DNA of 64,000 nt from Hyphodiscus hymeniophilus (lineage: Eukaryota; Ascomycota; Leotiomycetes; Helotiales; Hyphodiscaceae). The position numbers and the translations under genes are program-made. This document shows, piece by piece, positions 22,745 to 34,121 of the stretch. Numbering within the stretch: the stretch's first letter is position 1; every line of letters begins with the position of its first letter. The notes below the pieces were generated by a model. It worked only from the letters and a program-made list of their open reading frames with translations, was not told the origin of the DNA and ran no database searches. Where the stretch lies: the NCBI GenBank assembly GCA_016508695.1, contig VNKQ01000008.1, forward strand, positions 248,001-312,000, given 5' to 3'.

Positions 22745-25329
22745 ATGGCCTCTGCAAATCCCCCTTCTTTGAGCATACCCAGCAGACCAACCTATGCTTG
22801 CATTCGCTGTGCTGAGCGAAAAGTCAAGGTACATTTACTTCATACTGAATTTTGTCTTTTGTGTTCCCATTCACAACTGCTTCGGAGCTGGGGGACATCT
22901 CGGGCGTTGGCGTCTAACTCCCGAGACAGGTTCTAAGCCCCGAAGCTACCTCAACTCCCTCTAATTCCCCACTATCTCCAGAGCTGATTTGATGCTCAAG
23001 TGCGATCGGCAACGACCATGCGGCACCTGCATCAAGCACAGTATTGAATGTGTCTTCAAACCCCCGAGGCCACCTCAAAAGAGACACAAACGGACCCAAG
23101 TTCTGACCGACCGGCTGAGACACTACGAGGCTCTTCTTCAGCAACAAGGCATTGACCCAGGCAATTTTACAAATATCCCTGCCACCAGCTCACCACCAAG
23201 ATCGGGCCACACAGAGGCAGCGGCCCCGAAAGAGCTCCAAGTACAAACCCCTTCCTCTATTGACTCAGAGTCACACGGTATTGTAAACAAGACACAAGTA
23301 ATACATGGACAAGGGCGTTCAAAGTTCCTCGATAAGTAAGCTTTCTTGCCATCTTCCTTGCTACGCACTGATATCTGTTCAGTAGTCTATGGTCGAGAGT
23401 GGTAGAAGAGGTGTGTTCCATGGCTGGGTGAAAAGCTCGTCCGGGAATTGCCACTAATGCTGCGATCAGTTTCACGATCCTGAGGATGCCCTAGAAGACT
23501 CTTCAAATGATGCAAGTGACCCAGAATTGTCCGATGATGACTTTGCTTTTGTGCTCAAAAGCCAGCCAAAGTCTAACACGAAATCCCGCCACCCACCTCC
23601 CGAGAGAATACTTCAGTTATGGCAAATATTTGCTGATAATGTTGATCCTCTGACAAAGATCGTTCACGTCCCAACTTTGCGGCCGGCAATCCAAAAGGCT
23701 GCAAGCAACATCGGGGCTGTACCGCGGGGCTTCGAAACACTCATGTTTGCAATCTATGGTGCTGCCGTGATGTCGCTGAAAGACGACGATTGCAAGCAAA
23801 TATTTTCCGAGAGCCGTAAGACCCTACTATCACGCTACATATCTGCCACGAAAGTGGCGCTATCCCGAGCCAAGTTCATGGGAACTACCAGTCTTGTTGT
23901 TCTTCAAGCATTAGTTCTGCACCTCCTCTCCATCCGAGACATATACGAGCCAAGGGCCGTCTGGTCCTTAACGGGCGTGGCTGTTCGGATCGCAGAAAGC
24001 ATGGGCTTTGAGCGCGACGGGGTTTCTTTAGGTTTGCCTCCATTTGAAGCCGAAATGCGACGACGCCTCTGGTGGCTACTAAAGACTCACGATTTTCGCA
24101 CAGCTGAGCTTTGTGGCCTTGCCAAGTTTCGGGATATTGACGCGGGTCCAGAAAGCACGAAGTGGCCGTCAAATCTCAACGACGAGCAGCTTTATCCAGG
24201 CATGCTTTCCCTCCCGCCAGAATCGAACATGTTGACAGACATGTGCTTTGTGTCTACGCGATATGAGCTTGCCAAATTTGCTGCAGGCGCCGTCGCCAAG
24301 TTCCGGGAACAGGGAAAGAATTCTAGTCAGTGGGATCTTCATGCGTCAGGAAACGGCAAGAACTATATCGCAGAAGCTTTTAACGAGGTCGAACAAATCA
24401 TCGAAATGAAGTACTTACGCTACTGTGACCCTTCCCAGCCGCTGCACCTCATGACGATGCTCCTGGGCCGATCGTCCATGAATATCGCCCGCTTCCTCAG
24501 GAACCATCCACGACGATGGGCTAGTATAGAGCAAACGCCCGTGTCCGAGCGTCAATGGGTTTGGGAGATCTGTGTCAAAATTCTCGAGCAGCACCACATG
24601 GTCCAATCCAATTCGCTGCTCAAGCAATTCGCCTGGCACGCAGCATATTTTCTGCAGTGGCACGCCTTGATTCACGTCCTCGATACCCTGCGAGCCAACC
24701 CCCTCAAATCAGGTGCGGAAAAGACATGGAAACTTATCGGCAATACATACGAGAATAACCCACACATGGTTTTTGACACGAAGAAGCCTATCCACATAGC
24801 CGTTGGAAACATCTGCTTGAAAGCATACAGCGCTCGAGAAGTTGCGCTGCAGAATCAGAATACATCCCTCCCACCAACGCCGGAATTCATATTGCAGCTC
24901 CGTCGTCAACGCCAAGTTGCAAAAGAGAAGAAAGAAGCACGAGATGCGAAGAGCAGACCCGCCGAAGATGCAGTCACTCACGACGCAAGAGCCAGCGAAA
25001 TGAGCCTGAACCCCGACACAGGAGTCGTTGACTCGAACAATACTCTACAAGCCACATATCCTCTGCAGAGCGGAGCTTCAAACCCGTCAAGCCTTGCACA
25101 AACCGGCGGCGCCACCGAAAGCGATATATTTTGGTACGGGCTCGATAATAGCCAAGTCGGCAATCCGAACGACGTGATGGAACTAGATCTGGATTTCATG
25201 CTAGCTCAGGACTACAGCGCGGAGGACCCTGCTACTCAAGCCATCACCTGGGAGCAATGGGACGCTTGGCTTGCCGACTCCAATGTGGTACGCCCGCAAC
25301 CAATACGGGATTGGAGAACAGGCGCCTGA
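22745..25329 (+). CDS. Zn(II)2Cys6 transcription factor with Fungal_trans domain
   Basis: Four exons: 22745-22828, 23001-23335, 23383-23410, 23470-25329 (introns 172, 47 and 59 bp), 768 residues. The zinc cluster crosses intron 1: CIRCAERKVK then CDRQRPCGTCIKHSIEC, spacing C-x2-C-x6-C-x5-C-x2-C-x6-C, near residues 19-45. A basic linker and a coiled segment (LTDRLRHYEALLQQQ) follow. The middle domain (FADNVDPLTKIVHVPTL ... SIRDIYEPRAVWSLTGVAVRIAESMGFERDG ... EMRRRLWWLL) is the Fungal_trans ligand-sensing domain. The C-terminus is acidic. Exon 3 is only 28 bp; its boundaries rest on frame continuity. A likely target is the divergent pump gene. Confidence 0.9.
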
Positions 25330-26512
25330 GTTGGAAGAAGTTCTGCTTAGCAGACCTCATGAGGCTGCGAGGACGAAATGTTATACGAGGCCTCGTCCGA
25401 AATTTATTCGGACGATTAACAGTGGCACTCTGATTGGATATTCAAGGAGTCTGGGAGAAGTTGAACATATAATCTCCTTGACACAATAACACCTATGCTC
25501 TCCCAGCTTTCCTTACGTCTCACCCAACCCATTGCATACAACCAGAACCCAACAAAAAGCACAGTAATGATATCTGATGATGCATTCTATTTTTATTCGA
25601 ACAGCTACAACTTCAGATTCTCGACCATCGACCATCGACAACAGACAAGCCCGAGATATGCAAATAGCCAAACCGGGATCTAACATGCCAAGTGACTCTT
25701 CTCGTCACGCCTCTATCTTATCCGTAGTCTACTTCTCCTATTCTGGAATCCCAGATCTCCCAAAAACCATCTTCGAACAGCCATCAGATACTAATACTAT
25801 TAACTTCCATGGTTCCCCACCGTCCATTATACCGTTCTTATCCCAAATCCCAAATGAGAGGATCCCAAGAGCCAGCAGAATCCTATCGTCTTGATCCTTG
25901 CCCGGGACGTCCTGACCATCTGCCAGATCGTCTGATGGCTTTGCTAAGGGATGAAGGAGATGGATATCACAGACCTGCAGCTCTCCACTCGGTACAAATC
26001 GTAAAGGAGAATCACGTTGGGGTTATATTGATGTACTGGAAGATGAGGGATTGCAGTAATGGCTCGAGGAGGGATACAAAGGTATACACGTGATATCAAG
26101 AGCACAACAGCACAACAAGGACACGTAGCGCAAGGTCTGTTATCGATCATTCATTTCCTCCTACCTAGATATTGAAACTCTCGTCTCATCTCATCGCTCT
26201 ATTTCACTGTGGCATTTCCATGCTCTCGTACCATCATGCTATTCACGTCTCATCCACCCCTGCATTCACATCTCATAGTATCGCTTGCCGTCACTCCATT
26301 GCAACGTCATTTATCGCTCAATCCATAAATTCCACTCCGTTTCCACACTACCCTAGGTTTTTTCAAAGCTATCCCTTTCCTCGATCTGAGTTCTGCGAAC
26401 GTTGCGAAAATGTCAAAGAAAGGCCCAACCATCCAGTCCACAACTCGCTATGCCATGCATCGAAGTGTCCCCGCGCCCAAAATCAAGTTCCCCGACAAAA
26501 ACAATTGCATAT
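25330..26512. other. 1.2 kb between convergent genes, nothing recognised
   Basis: Holds the 3' flanks of the Zn2Cys6 gene and of the MTR10-like gene. The sequence is pyrimidine-rich in places, with no open frame of recognisable family. Confidence 0.5.
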
Positions 26513-29500
26513 CTAGCCAGAGAATCGAAATCTGGTAGCGGCAAGTCCACCTAGCCCCTCTCTAGGAGCGATGTAACGTCTTCGATAAGTGTTCGTAAAG
26601 TCCTGTAACAGACTGCGGACCTTGCGGAGCCCATCATGGCCTAGTGCAAGGCGTTCTCGAATGCCGTTCATGAGACGATCGATTTCTGCCTCGCGAACGG
26701 TTCCAGGAGGAAGCATGCGCACTGTCTTGTCAACCCAAGAAGTTGTCTGCTGGGGCATGATTTCAAAAAGACCGAGCAGGGCCGCACTACCGTCCGAGAA
26801 ACAGTCATCAGGGAAGGTAATCATCATGCCGGCCATGATTGACTTCACGAGGTGTTCACCATTGGACATGATCAACTGTTGTATGAGATGTTGCGATTCT
26901 GGCGGGTTGGGACTGTCACTTGAGCGTAATGGATGGTCTCCACCGTAGCTGATGACGTCGCGGATGTAGTGAAGGGACGCAGTGAGAGGATCTCGCTGCT
27001 CAAGAGCCAAGGCTGCGATGGCAGCTTGAAATATGGGGGAGAAGAGGTCGGAGCGGATTAGCTTGTGGGGGTAATAGAGAAGTGCGTCGGTGAGGAGACG
27101 GTAGAAATCTTCGATGACATCTGGAAGATCGCGGGGCGGGAGATCGTTCATCATTCGCATCATATTCGTTGACTGGGCTTCGAAGAATGAGTAGATCGCT
27201 TCAGTAGTTTGCTCGTCAACGTGTTCTCGATCTTCAGAGAATTCGCGCAGAATAGCACTCGTAACCCAAAGGAAGCAGCCTTGTCTCGAAGTTTCAAAGC
27301 CGCTGGCTAGCTTATTTGCCATCACAGGAAGCATAGGAGCCGTAGCTGTGCGGTACGAGATAACCATGTTACGCCATGTCCGGCATACCCTTTCGCAAAT
27401 CGGCGTGAAATCAATAAAGGTATCCAGGATTTTGGAAAGCACTGGGAAGATCTCCAAACAGTACGTGACTGCAGGATTTTCCTGGCCCGGTTCAACGTAC
27501 GGCGTGACAATCTGAACGAATATTGTGATCAAATGTAAGAAATCTAACTGAAACATTAGTACAGACTCGTTGCTGTAAGATTGAAATGCTGACCTGCAAC
27601 TGCACACTTTCCATCGTCGTCTGTGGCTTGGTTGGCCTTTGTCATGAGTCTTGCCATCAGAGGATCACAATACATCTTCATCAGAGTATAAATCCGGATT
27701 ACGGGCTGAACGGCCACGACCGATGCGACTCCTTCTGTAAGTTCTTCTTGGCTGAGGCCTGGAAGTTTGTCCAGAGTCTGATCATAAAATGTTTGTAACT
27801 GCGTGACCTGCTCAGTCAACAAATGCTTGCAGTCAGTGCAGAAGAACTTCATAGCCATGGCAGCACCCCTCACAATCTCCTTGTCGTCAGTGGAAAATGA
27901 AGAGACAATGTAGGTGAACTGCATTTCCAGGAGCTCCGGGTGGTTGGAAGTCCATTCGGTGTAGCGACCAATGGCCATTATAACTGCAAATCGAAGTTTC
28001 TCGTGCGGAGGAATCTGCACGATCAAGGGAATGATCTGAGGTAGCACAATATCCTCATCCTTGTCGACCATTCGTCCCATTGCGCGCATACTGAATATTG
28101 GTGCTTCCAGCTCCTGCCAATGTGGAACGGCACCAGGACGGGCTTGGCTTGCATAAGAACCCATCCAAGTCTTGATTCGGTCAAGGACTTTTGTCAGGCA
28201 ATCAGTGACCCCCATCATTTCGCAGCAATCCTTCAAAACATCTCCCATGTCATGTCGGAATCCACGGAATTTCTCTTCGGCTTCTCGATCACCGTCAAAT
28301 AAGTCACCCTCGCCATCGGTATGTCCTTCAGGGCTTGGGTACTGGAGATGATCCATCATGATATCGACCAGCTTCGAGAAAACGTCCACATATTGCATGC
28401 GAGCTTCAATGTATCTCTCTAGGACAAGATAGAGTTTCAGCTCGTACCAGAAAATAAATGTCAGCGCAATAGCCTCCCTGTCCAAATCTCTGGCACAACA
28501 TTCTAATACCGCCTCGACAAGTGGTCGGAAGACTGCTGGTTCTCGAGCAATGAGAACTACCCAAGCCTCACCCGATTCAGCAAAAATGCGAGTGATTCCC
28601 TTGAAGAGTTCGGCATCTTCTTGCTGGGCCGCCTGCAGGATCCGAGGTCGTAGAGCAATCACTCGGGGTAGTAGAACCTGGATCACAGGAAGATACTCAT
28701 CCACTTCACGCGTCTCCTTGAAAATCGCACACAAGCAGTCCGTAGCAGCTTCGAATGATCGATCATTATTTAGAGCACTGAAGAGAACGTCCAGAAGGGG
28801 AGAGTTTACCACCGGACTAACTGACACTTCGGGCAACCAGGATGTTATAACTTCCAAAAGTTGAGGGTTCGTCGCCGCAGAGTCTAGAGACTCGTTAGCC
28901 GTTGTAACCAACATGTGAGATTCACGTACTTGACGATTGAGCATAGCTGATCAAAAGTTGTAAAACTTGGGCACCATTATCTCCCAATAGCTCCTGAGTT
29001 CTCTGAGATAGCTCTTCTTCCTAGTTGACGAATTAGATTGTGATACAGGTATTCTCTCGGCAACCCTTGTCGTTGATGCTCGCAGAATGGTGTATTTCGG
29101 CCCACATACAGTCAAATTGATCTTGCGTCCTTGGGTCACTTCTTCGGGAAGAACTTTAAGGAAATCCAGAATGCACGCATGACTCTCTGAATCGTTCCCC
29201 AGCGCTGATATCACCACCGGCATAACATCATTCCACTGTGTCATTTGTATCGCCAAATGTGCCAAGCAAACACATAGCTGTATTCTGATAGGTCGTGGCC
29301 CCGTAGCAAAACTTTTCAATAACTCCAAGATCTGATTTCGAAGTGCTGGCAGCGCATCGGTGGGTATCTGTTGAATATCGTAGGTAATCTACCTGGTAAG
29401 CTTGAGAATGGGGACGTGGGATGCTGCTCAATTACCTTGCCCTTCAATGTCGTAGCTGCAAACAACTTGGCTTCTGCATCGGCTCCAGATTGTAAAATCC

Positions 29501-29720
29501 CAATTGTCACCTGCCATGCCTCCGTCTGCAATATCTGTGAGTACATGATGCCGGCGGGGCAAGGCGCAAAACAGTCCTGTCAACAACGTACCGACTTCTG
29601 GAATCTCTCCAGATAGGCATGCGCTGCCTCTTTCTGCTCCCGCACACCACTGCGCATGGTTGCCATCGCCGTCAAAACAGGCGCGTACGCCTGCTCAGCT
29701 CCACTGCCATTTGTAGCCAT
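26513..29720 (-). CDS. MTR10: importin-beta family nuclear import receptor Mtr10/transportin-3
   Basis: Six exons on the minus strand: 29592-29720, 29436-29525, 29110-29388, 28930-29020, 27594-28883, 26513-27543 (introns 66, 47, 89, 46 and 50 bp), 969 residues, the same size as yeast Mtr10. Junctions restore family blocks: LFAATTLKGK-ITYDIQQIP, RKINLT-EEELSQRTQELL, SYAQSS-NSAATNPQLLE and GKCAVA-DFLHLITIF. The N-terminal part is the importin-beta/exportin-1-like HEAT region and the rest is further HEAT repeats. Mtr10 imports SR-like mRNA-binding proteins such as Npl3 and takes part in tRNA traffic. MATNGS at 29720 was chosen; an in-frame ATG at 29729 would add three residues. It is divergent from the SmE gene. 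Confidence 0.93.
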
Positions 29721-30114
29721 GACGACCATTTGGATGGAGGGGCGAGGGCTTGTGAGGAGGGCTCAGACAGACAGATGAGGCATCTATGAGCTGTGGTAGG
29801 AATTCTGCGGATTTCTCGACGACGGTATCGGCTCGTTATTGTAGGATAATAAAAGAGGGTGAAGGGGTTCGCTGGAAAGTATTTGAGGCCTTGTTGCTTT
29901 GAATGCTGATTGTCCGCCATCGGTGTCTTGAAATAAAATCGCCGCTAGCTTCATTTTGTTCGCAAGGCTGGGCTGCAGACTTCATGCAGACTTCAACGCG
30001 GCGACAGTAATTTACTACAGCATCTCAAACACGTCAGGACCACCACAACGAACCTGAAGCTTTGTAAAGCCTTAAGAGCGCTCTCTCTCAATCGCATATT
30101 ATCCCGACGGCAAA
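29721..30114. promoter_or_regulatory. shared upstream region of MTR10 and SME1
   Basis: A 394 bp region between two divergent housekeeping starts, so it must contain both core promoters and 5' untranslated regions. No specific factor site is claimed. Confidence 0.5.
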
Positions 30115-30506
30115 ATGAACAGAGGCGGCGGAGGAGGTGGGCGCAAAGTCCTACTCCCACCAATCAATTTTATCTTCAAGCTCCTACAACAACACTCTAC
30201 TGTTCAGATCTGGCTCTACGAGCAGTTGGCTATCAGGATTGAAGGGAGGATTAGAGTAGATCACCTCTACTTGTTCAACATGCGATGGTGTGCTAATAAC
30301 ACGATTGTAGGGCTTCGATGAATTCATGAATCTGGTAATTGACGATGCGGTTGAGGTTAAGCAAGCTACGAAAACAACAGAAGAGAGTCGGAGACAACTA
30401 GGTGAGACTTCAGTGCTTCCATTGGTACGAATGGAAAGCTGACCTTGGTTTAGGTCAAATCTTGTTGAAAGGTGACAACGTATCGCTGATTCAGAGCATG
30501 ACCTGA
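30115..30506 (+). CDS. SME1: small nuclear ribonucleoprotein SmE
   Basis: Three exons: 30115-30255, 30311-30401, 30454-30506 (introns 55 and 52 bp), 94 residues. The spliced protein carries the Sm1 motif (FKLLQQHSTVQIWLYEQLAIRIEGRIRGFDEFMNLVIDDA) and Sm2 motif (LGQILLKGDNVSLIQS), typical of SmE: LLKGDN is the IRG-like RNA-binding loop. SmE is one of seven proteins in the Sm ring on U1, U2, U4 and U5 snRNAs. A glycine-rich N-terminus (RGGGGGGRK) precedes the Sm fold. Length matches the family (about 90). Confidence 0.95.
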
Positions 30507-30631
30507 TAGAGGTTGATCAAAAGGCGTTATTGACATTCGCGTTGGTTTATACAAAACTTGAAAAGCCTCACTTAGAAGGAAAGGGTTGAAGGAGTTCTTG
30601 CTTGGTCATCGTGGTGGTCCTCGAATTACGT

Positions 30632-31411
30632 TTATTCTCTGGGTATAGGACCTTCCACAATCTCGCCATCTCCAACGATCATGCCATGCAGCAGGTTATC
30701 GTGCTTCCCTACTGGCACTGAGGTTCCGGAATCAGACTTCAGAAACTGCTCCTCAAGAGCGAGACCGTATAGCAATACATCTGTTCCTGGACTTGTTTCA
30801 TCCCGTGATCCATATATCTGTTTGTATCTATGAAGAAAATAATCATAGAAGCCCTTCCCATGACCAAGTCTCCTGATGAACCCACTTTCTGGGTCGATAT
30901 CAAATGCCACACCCGGCATCAGAATCGCATCCAATGGCTGGCTTCTTTTGTTGAGAATACGCTCTCTTCCTTCCACCGTATCTGCTTCCATCGTGGGAAT
31001 TCCCCAGCTGTCTCTCTTCAAAGAATCATAGTCTGGAAGACTTCTCACATCCACCATGTCCATCACTGACTTTGGAGTATCAGGAGGTGGATTCGAAGGC
31101 TTGAAAAGGTATGGTACAAATACTTGCTTTCCAGCGCCAAGAGCATGTCGTACGATTGCATCTGTTTGTAGCTCTCCGGTTGGCATTGAAAGGTAAATAC
31201 CAATCCGTTTGGCTTCCTGATATGCTTTGAAGCCCGTAACTCTCTTGAAGACTGCAGAACCTGAGACGACTTTTAGTTCAAAAAGCTTTCAAGGGGCCTG
31301 AGCGTAATTACTTTGGTCATCGATAGCTACATTTGTTAGACCTGAGAGCTCCTGCTTCAAGAGAGACCGAAGCTCCTTTTTGGCTGCTTTCAATGCTGTA
31401 GATGAAGCCAT
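30632..31411 (-). CDS. 5-formyltetrahydrofolate cyclo-ligase
   Basis: Two exons on the minus strand: 31312-31411 and 30632-31260 (intron 51 bp), 242 residues. Exon 1 encodes the Lys/Leu-rich start helix (ALKAAKKELRSLLKQEL). The joined exons give VFKRVTGFKAYQEAKRIGIYLSMPTGE, then WGIPTME, LDAILMPGVAFD and the ATP-binding RLGHGKGFYDYFL, all signature blocks. The enzyme converts 5-formyl-THF plus ATP to 5,10-methenyl-THF, keeping folate in the active pool. No targeting peptide is evident; cytosol likely. It is divergent from ROT1. Confidence 0.93.
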
Positions 31412-31726
31412 GAATGCTGCTCCGTGTCGCTCTTTCAGGAGCCGGCTGCTGCTTTCCTCCGATATCTCTCAGTCACGGGTTTCAAGATGAATCAGCGTCA
31501 TACAATCATGATGAATGCTTTAATACGAGGCTTGACAAGGTCTCACTGACCAGAGACAATTCATAACCGAAAATAGATCAAAGATCCCCATCTTGTCATT
31601 TCGTTTTCCTTCGTTTTTCGGGATGTGGCGCAAACTGTGGCTGAAGCGCTAGTCAAACCGCCTCCCCCATCATCCCTAAATGTTGCACTTCCAGCATACA
31701 AACACTCTTTCACCGAAACAAACACG
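31412..31726. promoter_or_regulatory. shared upstream region of FTHF cyclo-ligase and ROT1
   Basis: A 315 bp spacer between divergent starts. Both core promoters must lie here or in the 5' ends of the genes. No specific site is claimed. Confidence 0.45.
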
Positions 31727-32675
31727 ATGGCTCACTTCACCCTACACTCGTTACTTCTTGCAGGCGCATACCTCATCGGTACCACAAATGCGCAATTAGA
31801 TCATCAACTTGTCGGAACATGGTCGACGAAGTCAGCGAAAGTGTTAACGGGACCGGTATGTTCTATTCTTGGATCACTCCCAATTCTTGTTGGCAACAGC
31901 GTTTATAAGAGCAGCTGATGCTGATTTTGGCCGACAGGGCTTCTACAATCCGGTCAACGATTCTTTCATCGAGCCTAGTCATACGGGAATTTCATACTCG
32001 TTCACAGCAGATGGATTTTATGAGGAGGCGTACTACAGAGCGGTCTCAAACCGTACGTCCCTCAAAAAAGTGAAGAGGAAGAAAGGATATTGATTGATAC
32101 CCAGCTGCCGACCCCTCATGTCCCTCAGGTATTATGCAATTCCAGCATGGTACCATCGTCATGAATACCGATTTATCGCTCAGCCTAAGTCCTTTCGAAG
32201 TTGATGGTCGTCAGCTGCTATCCGATCCTTGTAGCGCGAACACTGCGACATACACGAGATATAACCAGAGCGAGACTTTCTCGGTACGTGTTTCTCTTCC
32301 TTCCCTGCCATAAATACTGACGAGAAGCAGAAATGGCAGGTGTACATCGATCCTTACACGAAACTCACCCGTCTCGATCTCTACCAAGTCGGTGGCGCCC
32401 CATTGAATCCTATGTTTCTTGCATATAGCCCTCCACAAATGCTACCAACCGTCACCATGAACCCTACTCTCGTAGCCAGTGCTTCTGCCACTGCGAAAGC
32501 CAAGTCAAAGAGAGGCCTTGAGGATCTCCTCAGCTTTCCCCTGAACCAAAACGCAAAGCACATCAAACGAGACGGCGAGGTACCCCTAAGCTTACTACAA
32601 CGGATCGATCTGAACCTACTTTGGTGGACTGGAATTGGGTTGACGGTTTTTGGGGGCGCTGCGTACATCTTGTAA
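31727..32675 (+). CDS. ROT1: ER chaperone Rot1
   Basis: Four exons: 31727-31855, 31938-32052, 32105-32283, 32331-32675 (introns 82, 52 and 47 bp), 255 residues, equal to yeast Rot1 (256). A signal peptide ends at about NAQLD; the mature part shows LVGTWSTKSAKVLTGPGFYNPV, ISYSFTADGFYEEAYYRAVSNPADPSCP, GIMQFQHGT and YIDPYTKLTRLDLYQVGGAPLNPM, all Rot1 blocks. The C-terminus is a single membrane helix (LLWWTGIGLTVFGGAAYIL). Rot1 is an ER membrane chaperone required for folding of wall-synthesis proteins and for beta-1,6-glucan formation. Confidence 0.95.
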
Positions 32676-34121
32676 GAATGCGAACGAGGAGTATGAATTG
32701 GTTGTGATGGACAGATTATATATATAAAATTCTGTTTGGGCTCTTAGACGACTGGGTGTCAAGGCGTACACTATTTCAAGATGGAGTTTGTGGTCATGTT
32801 TCCGAGGTAGTCATCGGCAGGGCGAGGGCAATGAGCCATTGTGTATATCACGCTCTACAATCCTAGTCCAATAAACATCAACGGATTAATTTACACCTCC
32901 GTCTTTTGGGGACACATGAAGGAAAGCCGATGGTAGGAATTACAAAACCTATCAATCGGTGTGTCCCGAGGAGAAAGTGGAATCCGAAAAGCCTCGTGAT
33001 TTCATCTTTCACACCTCGGAAATCCTTTATATATCCTTCCCTTTCTCGGTCTCAGTGACCAACTCAGAGGAATGCGCAGGAGCACCAGGACAACATTGCA
33101 GGGTTGTTCCTGCCGTAGGAATCCTGCTTTGGAGCCATGGCCCTTGAAAGTATCTCTTTTGCATTTCCCATCGACGTACTGAACTTTGACATGCGTCTCG
33201 ATTCCCAGCTCTTGGGGGTACATAAACTTTCGACAACGACACAGCTGTCGCTGCCGATAACATAATCGACAACGAAATGCTGTCGACTAAAATGTTGTCG
33301 TTGTCGACAGCCTAGTCATCAGAGCTAAGAAGTTCAAACACAAGATCGCTCTGTCATGTTCTGCTTCTTTAGCATGTGCTGCAAATGTAAATGGACCCAC
33401 CTTGTTTGGTTATGAGATGTGTTGTGAGGCTAAGGTGGTTGACTGGTTGACAAAGAACGAGCCAGTCCCGTGGCATCTCCTGCTAGGAAATGCACTGACA
33501 AACAGGCTATATCTTTGCGGCAATGTGACAGACGTGACGGAGGACAAATTCTTAGTGAATCACCACTCGACAACTACCAAGTGGGTGTGCTATCGTGTTG
33601 GGATGGACTACTCAGAGGGAACTAGAATCTGCGATTCGCATGGTTCTGAAGCCCGTTGCTTGCTTCTTTGATGTAGCTCAACATAAGAAAGAAGTAGTGA
33701 TAGCCGAAATTGATGCATGAGTTTCCCGCCGATACTTGATCATTCTTCGGAACCGGGTTCCTGAGGGCTAGGTGTCTTCGAGAGTGGTTTGATAGTGAGT
33801 CGTCCTTTGCGGGGGGGGGACAAGCCTGGAGTTTCGTGGAATATTGGAGAGAAATTGGGAATTAGTACTTTAGTAGATTACTCTCCAAATGATTGAAAGA
33901 GGAGACTCGGGAGGTTGGATATGGGAATCCTTGCACCAGCTCCATGTGGCCGGATTAAGGGTGCAGCCTACGTCGTTCATTTTCAGGAGGTGACATGAAT
34001 AGGGCTTTATATCAGTATAGACAGGAATTCCGAGGCTCACTATTATCGATCATGTACTATTGCCTTTTCAATAATGTGATAGATATAATGATTCCATTAC
34101 TTTTATCCGATCTAAGGGGTA
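32676..34121. other. 1.4 kb intergenic with CGACAA-rich patch and short relics
   Basis: No intact gene. At 33226-33312 there is a cluster of CGACAA/TTGTCG words including a perfect inverted repeat. A Cys-containing open stretch at about 33359-33671 (MCCKCKW ... MCCEAKVV) is broken and has no firm match. A poly-G run is at about 33811-33819. The region between ROT1 and the phosphatase gene may hold a decayed insertion. Confidence 0.4.
33279..33311. repeat. inverted repeat GCTGTCGAC / GTCGACAGC
   Basis: Perfect 9 bp arms at 33279-33287 and 33303-33311 around a 15 base loop that itself contains TTGTCG. It sits inside a CGACAA-rich patch similar to one at 45391-45485. It could be the end of a decayed transposable element. 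Confidence 0.6.

Noticed and set aside
33402..33671. Cys-containing open frame, possible small secreted protein
   Set aside because: Its first codon is TTG, there is no signal peptide, and the upstream Cys-rich piece is in another frame; no family recognised.
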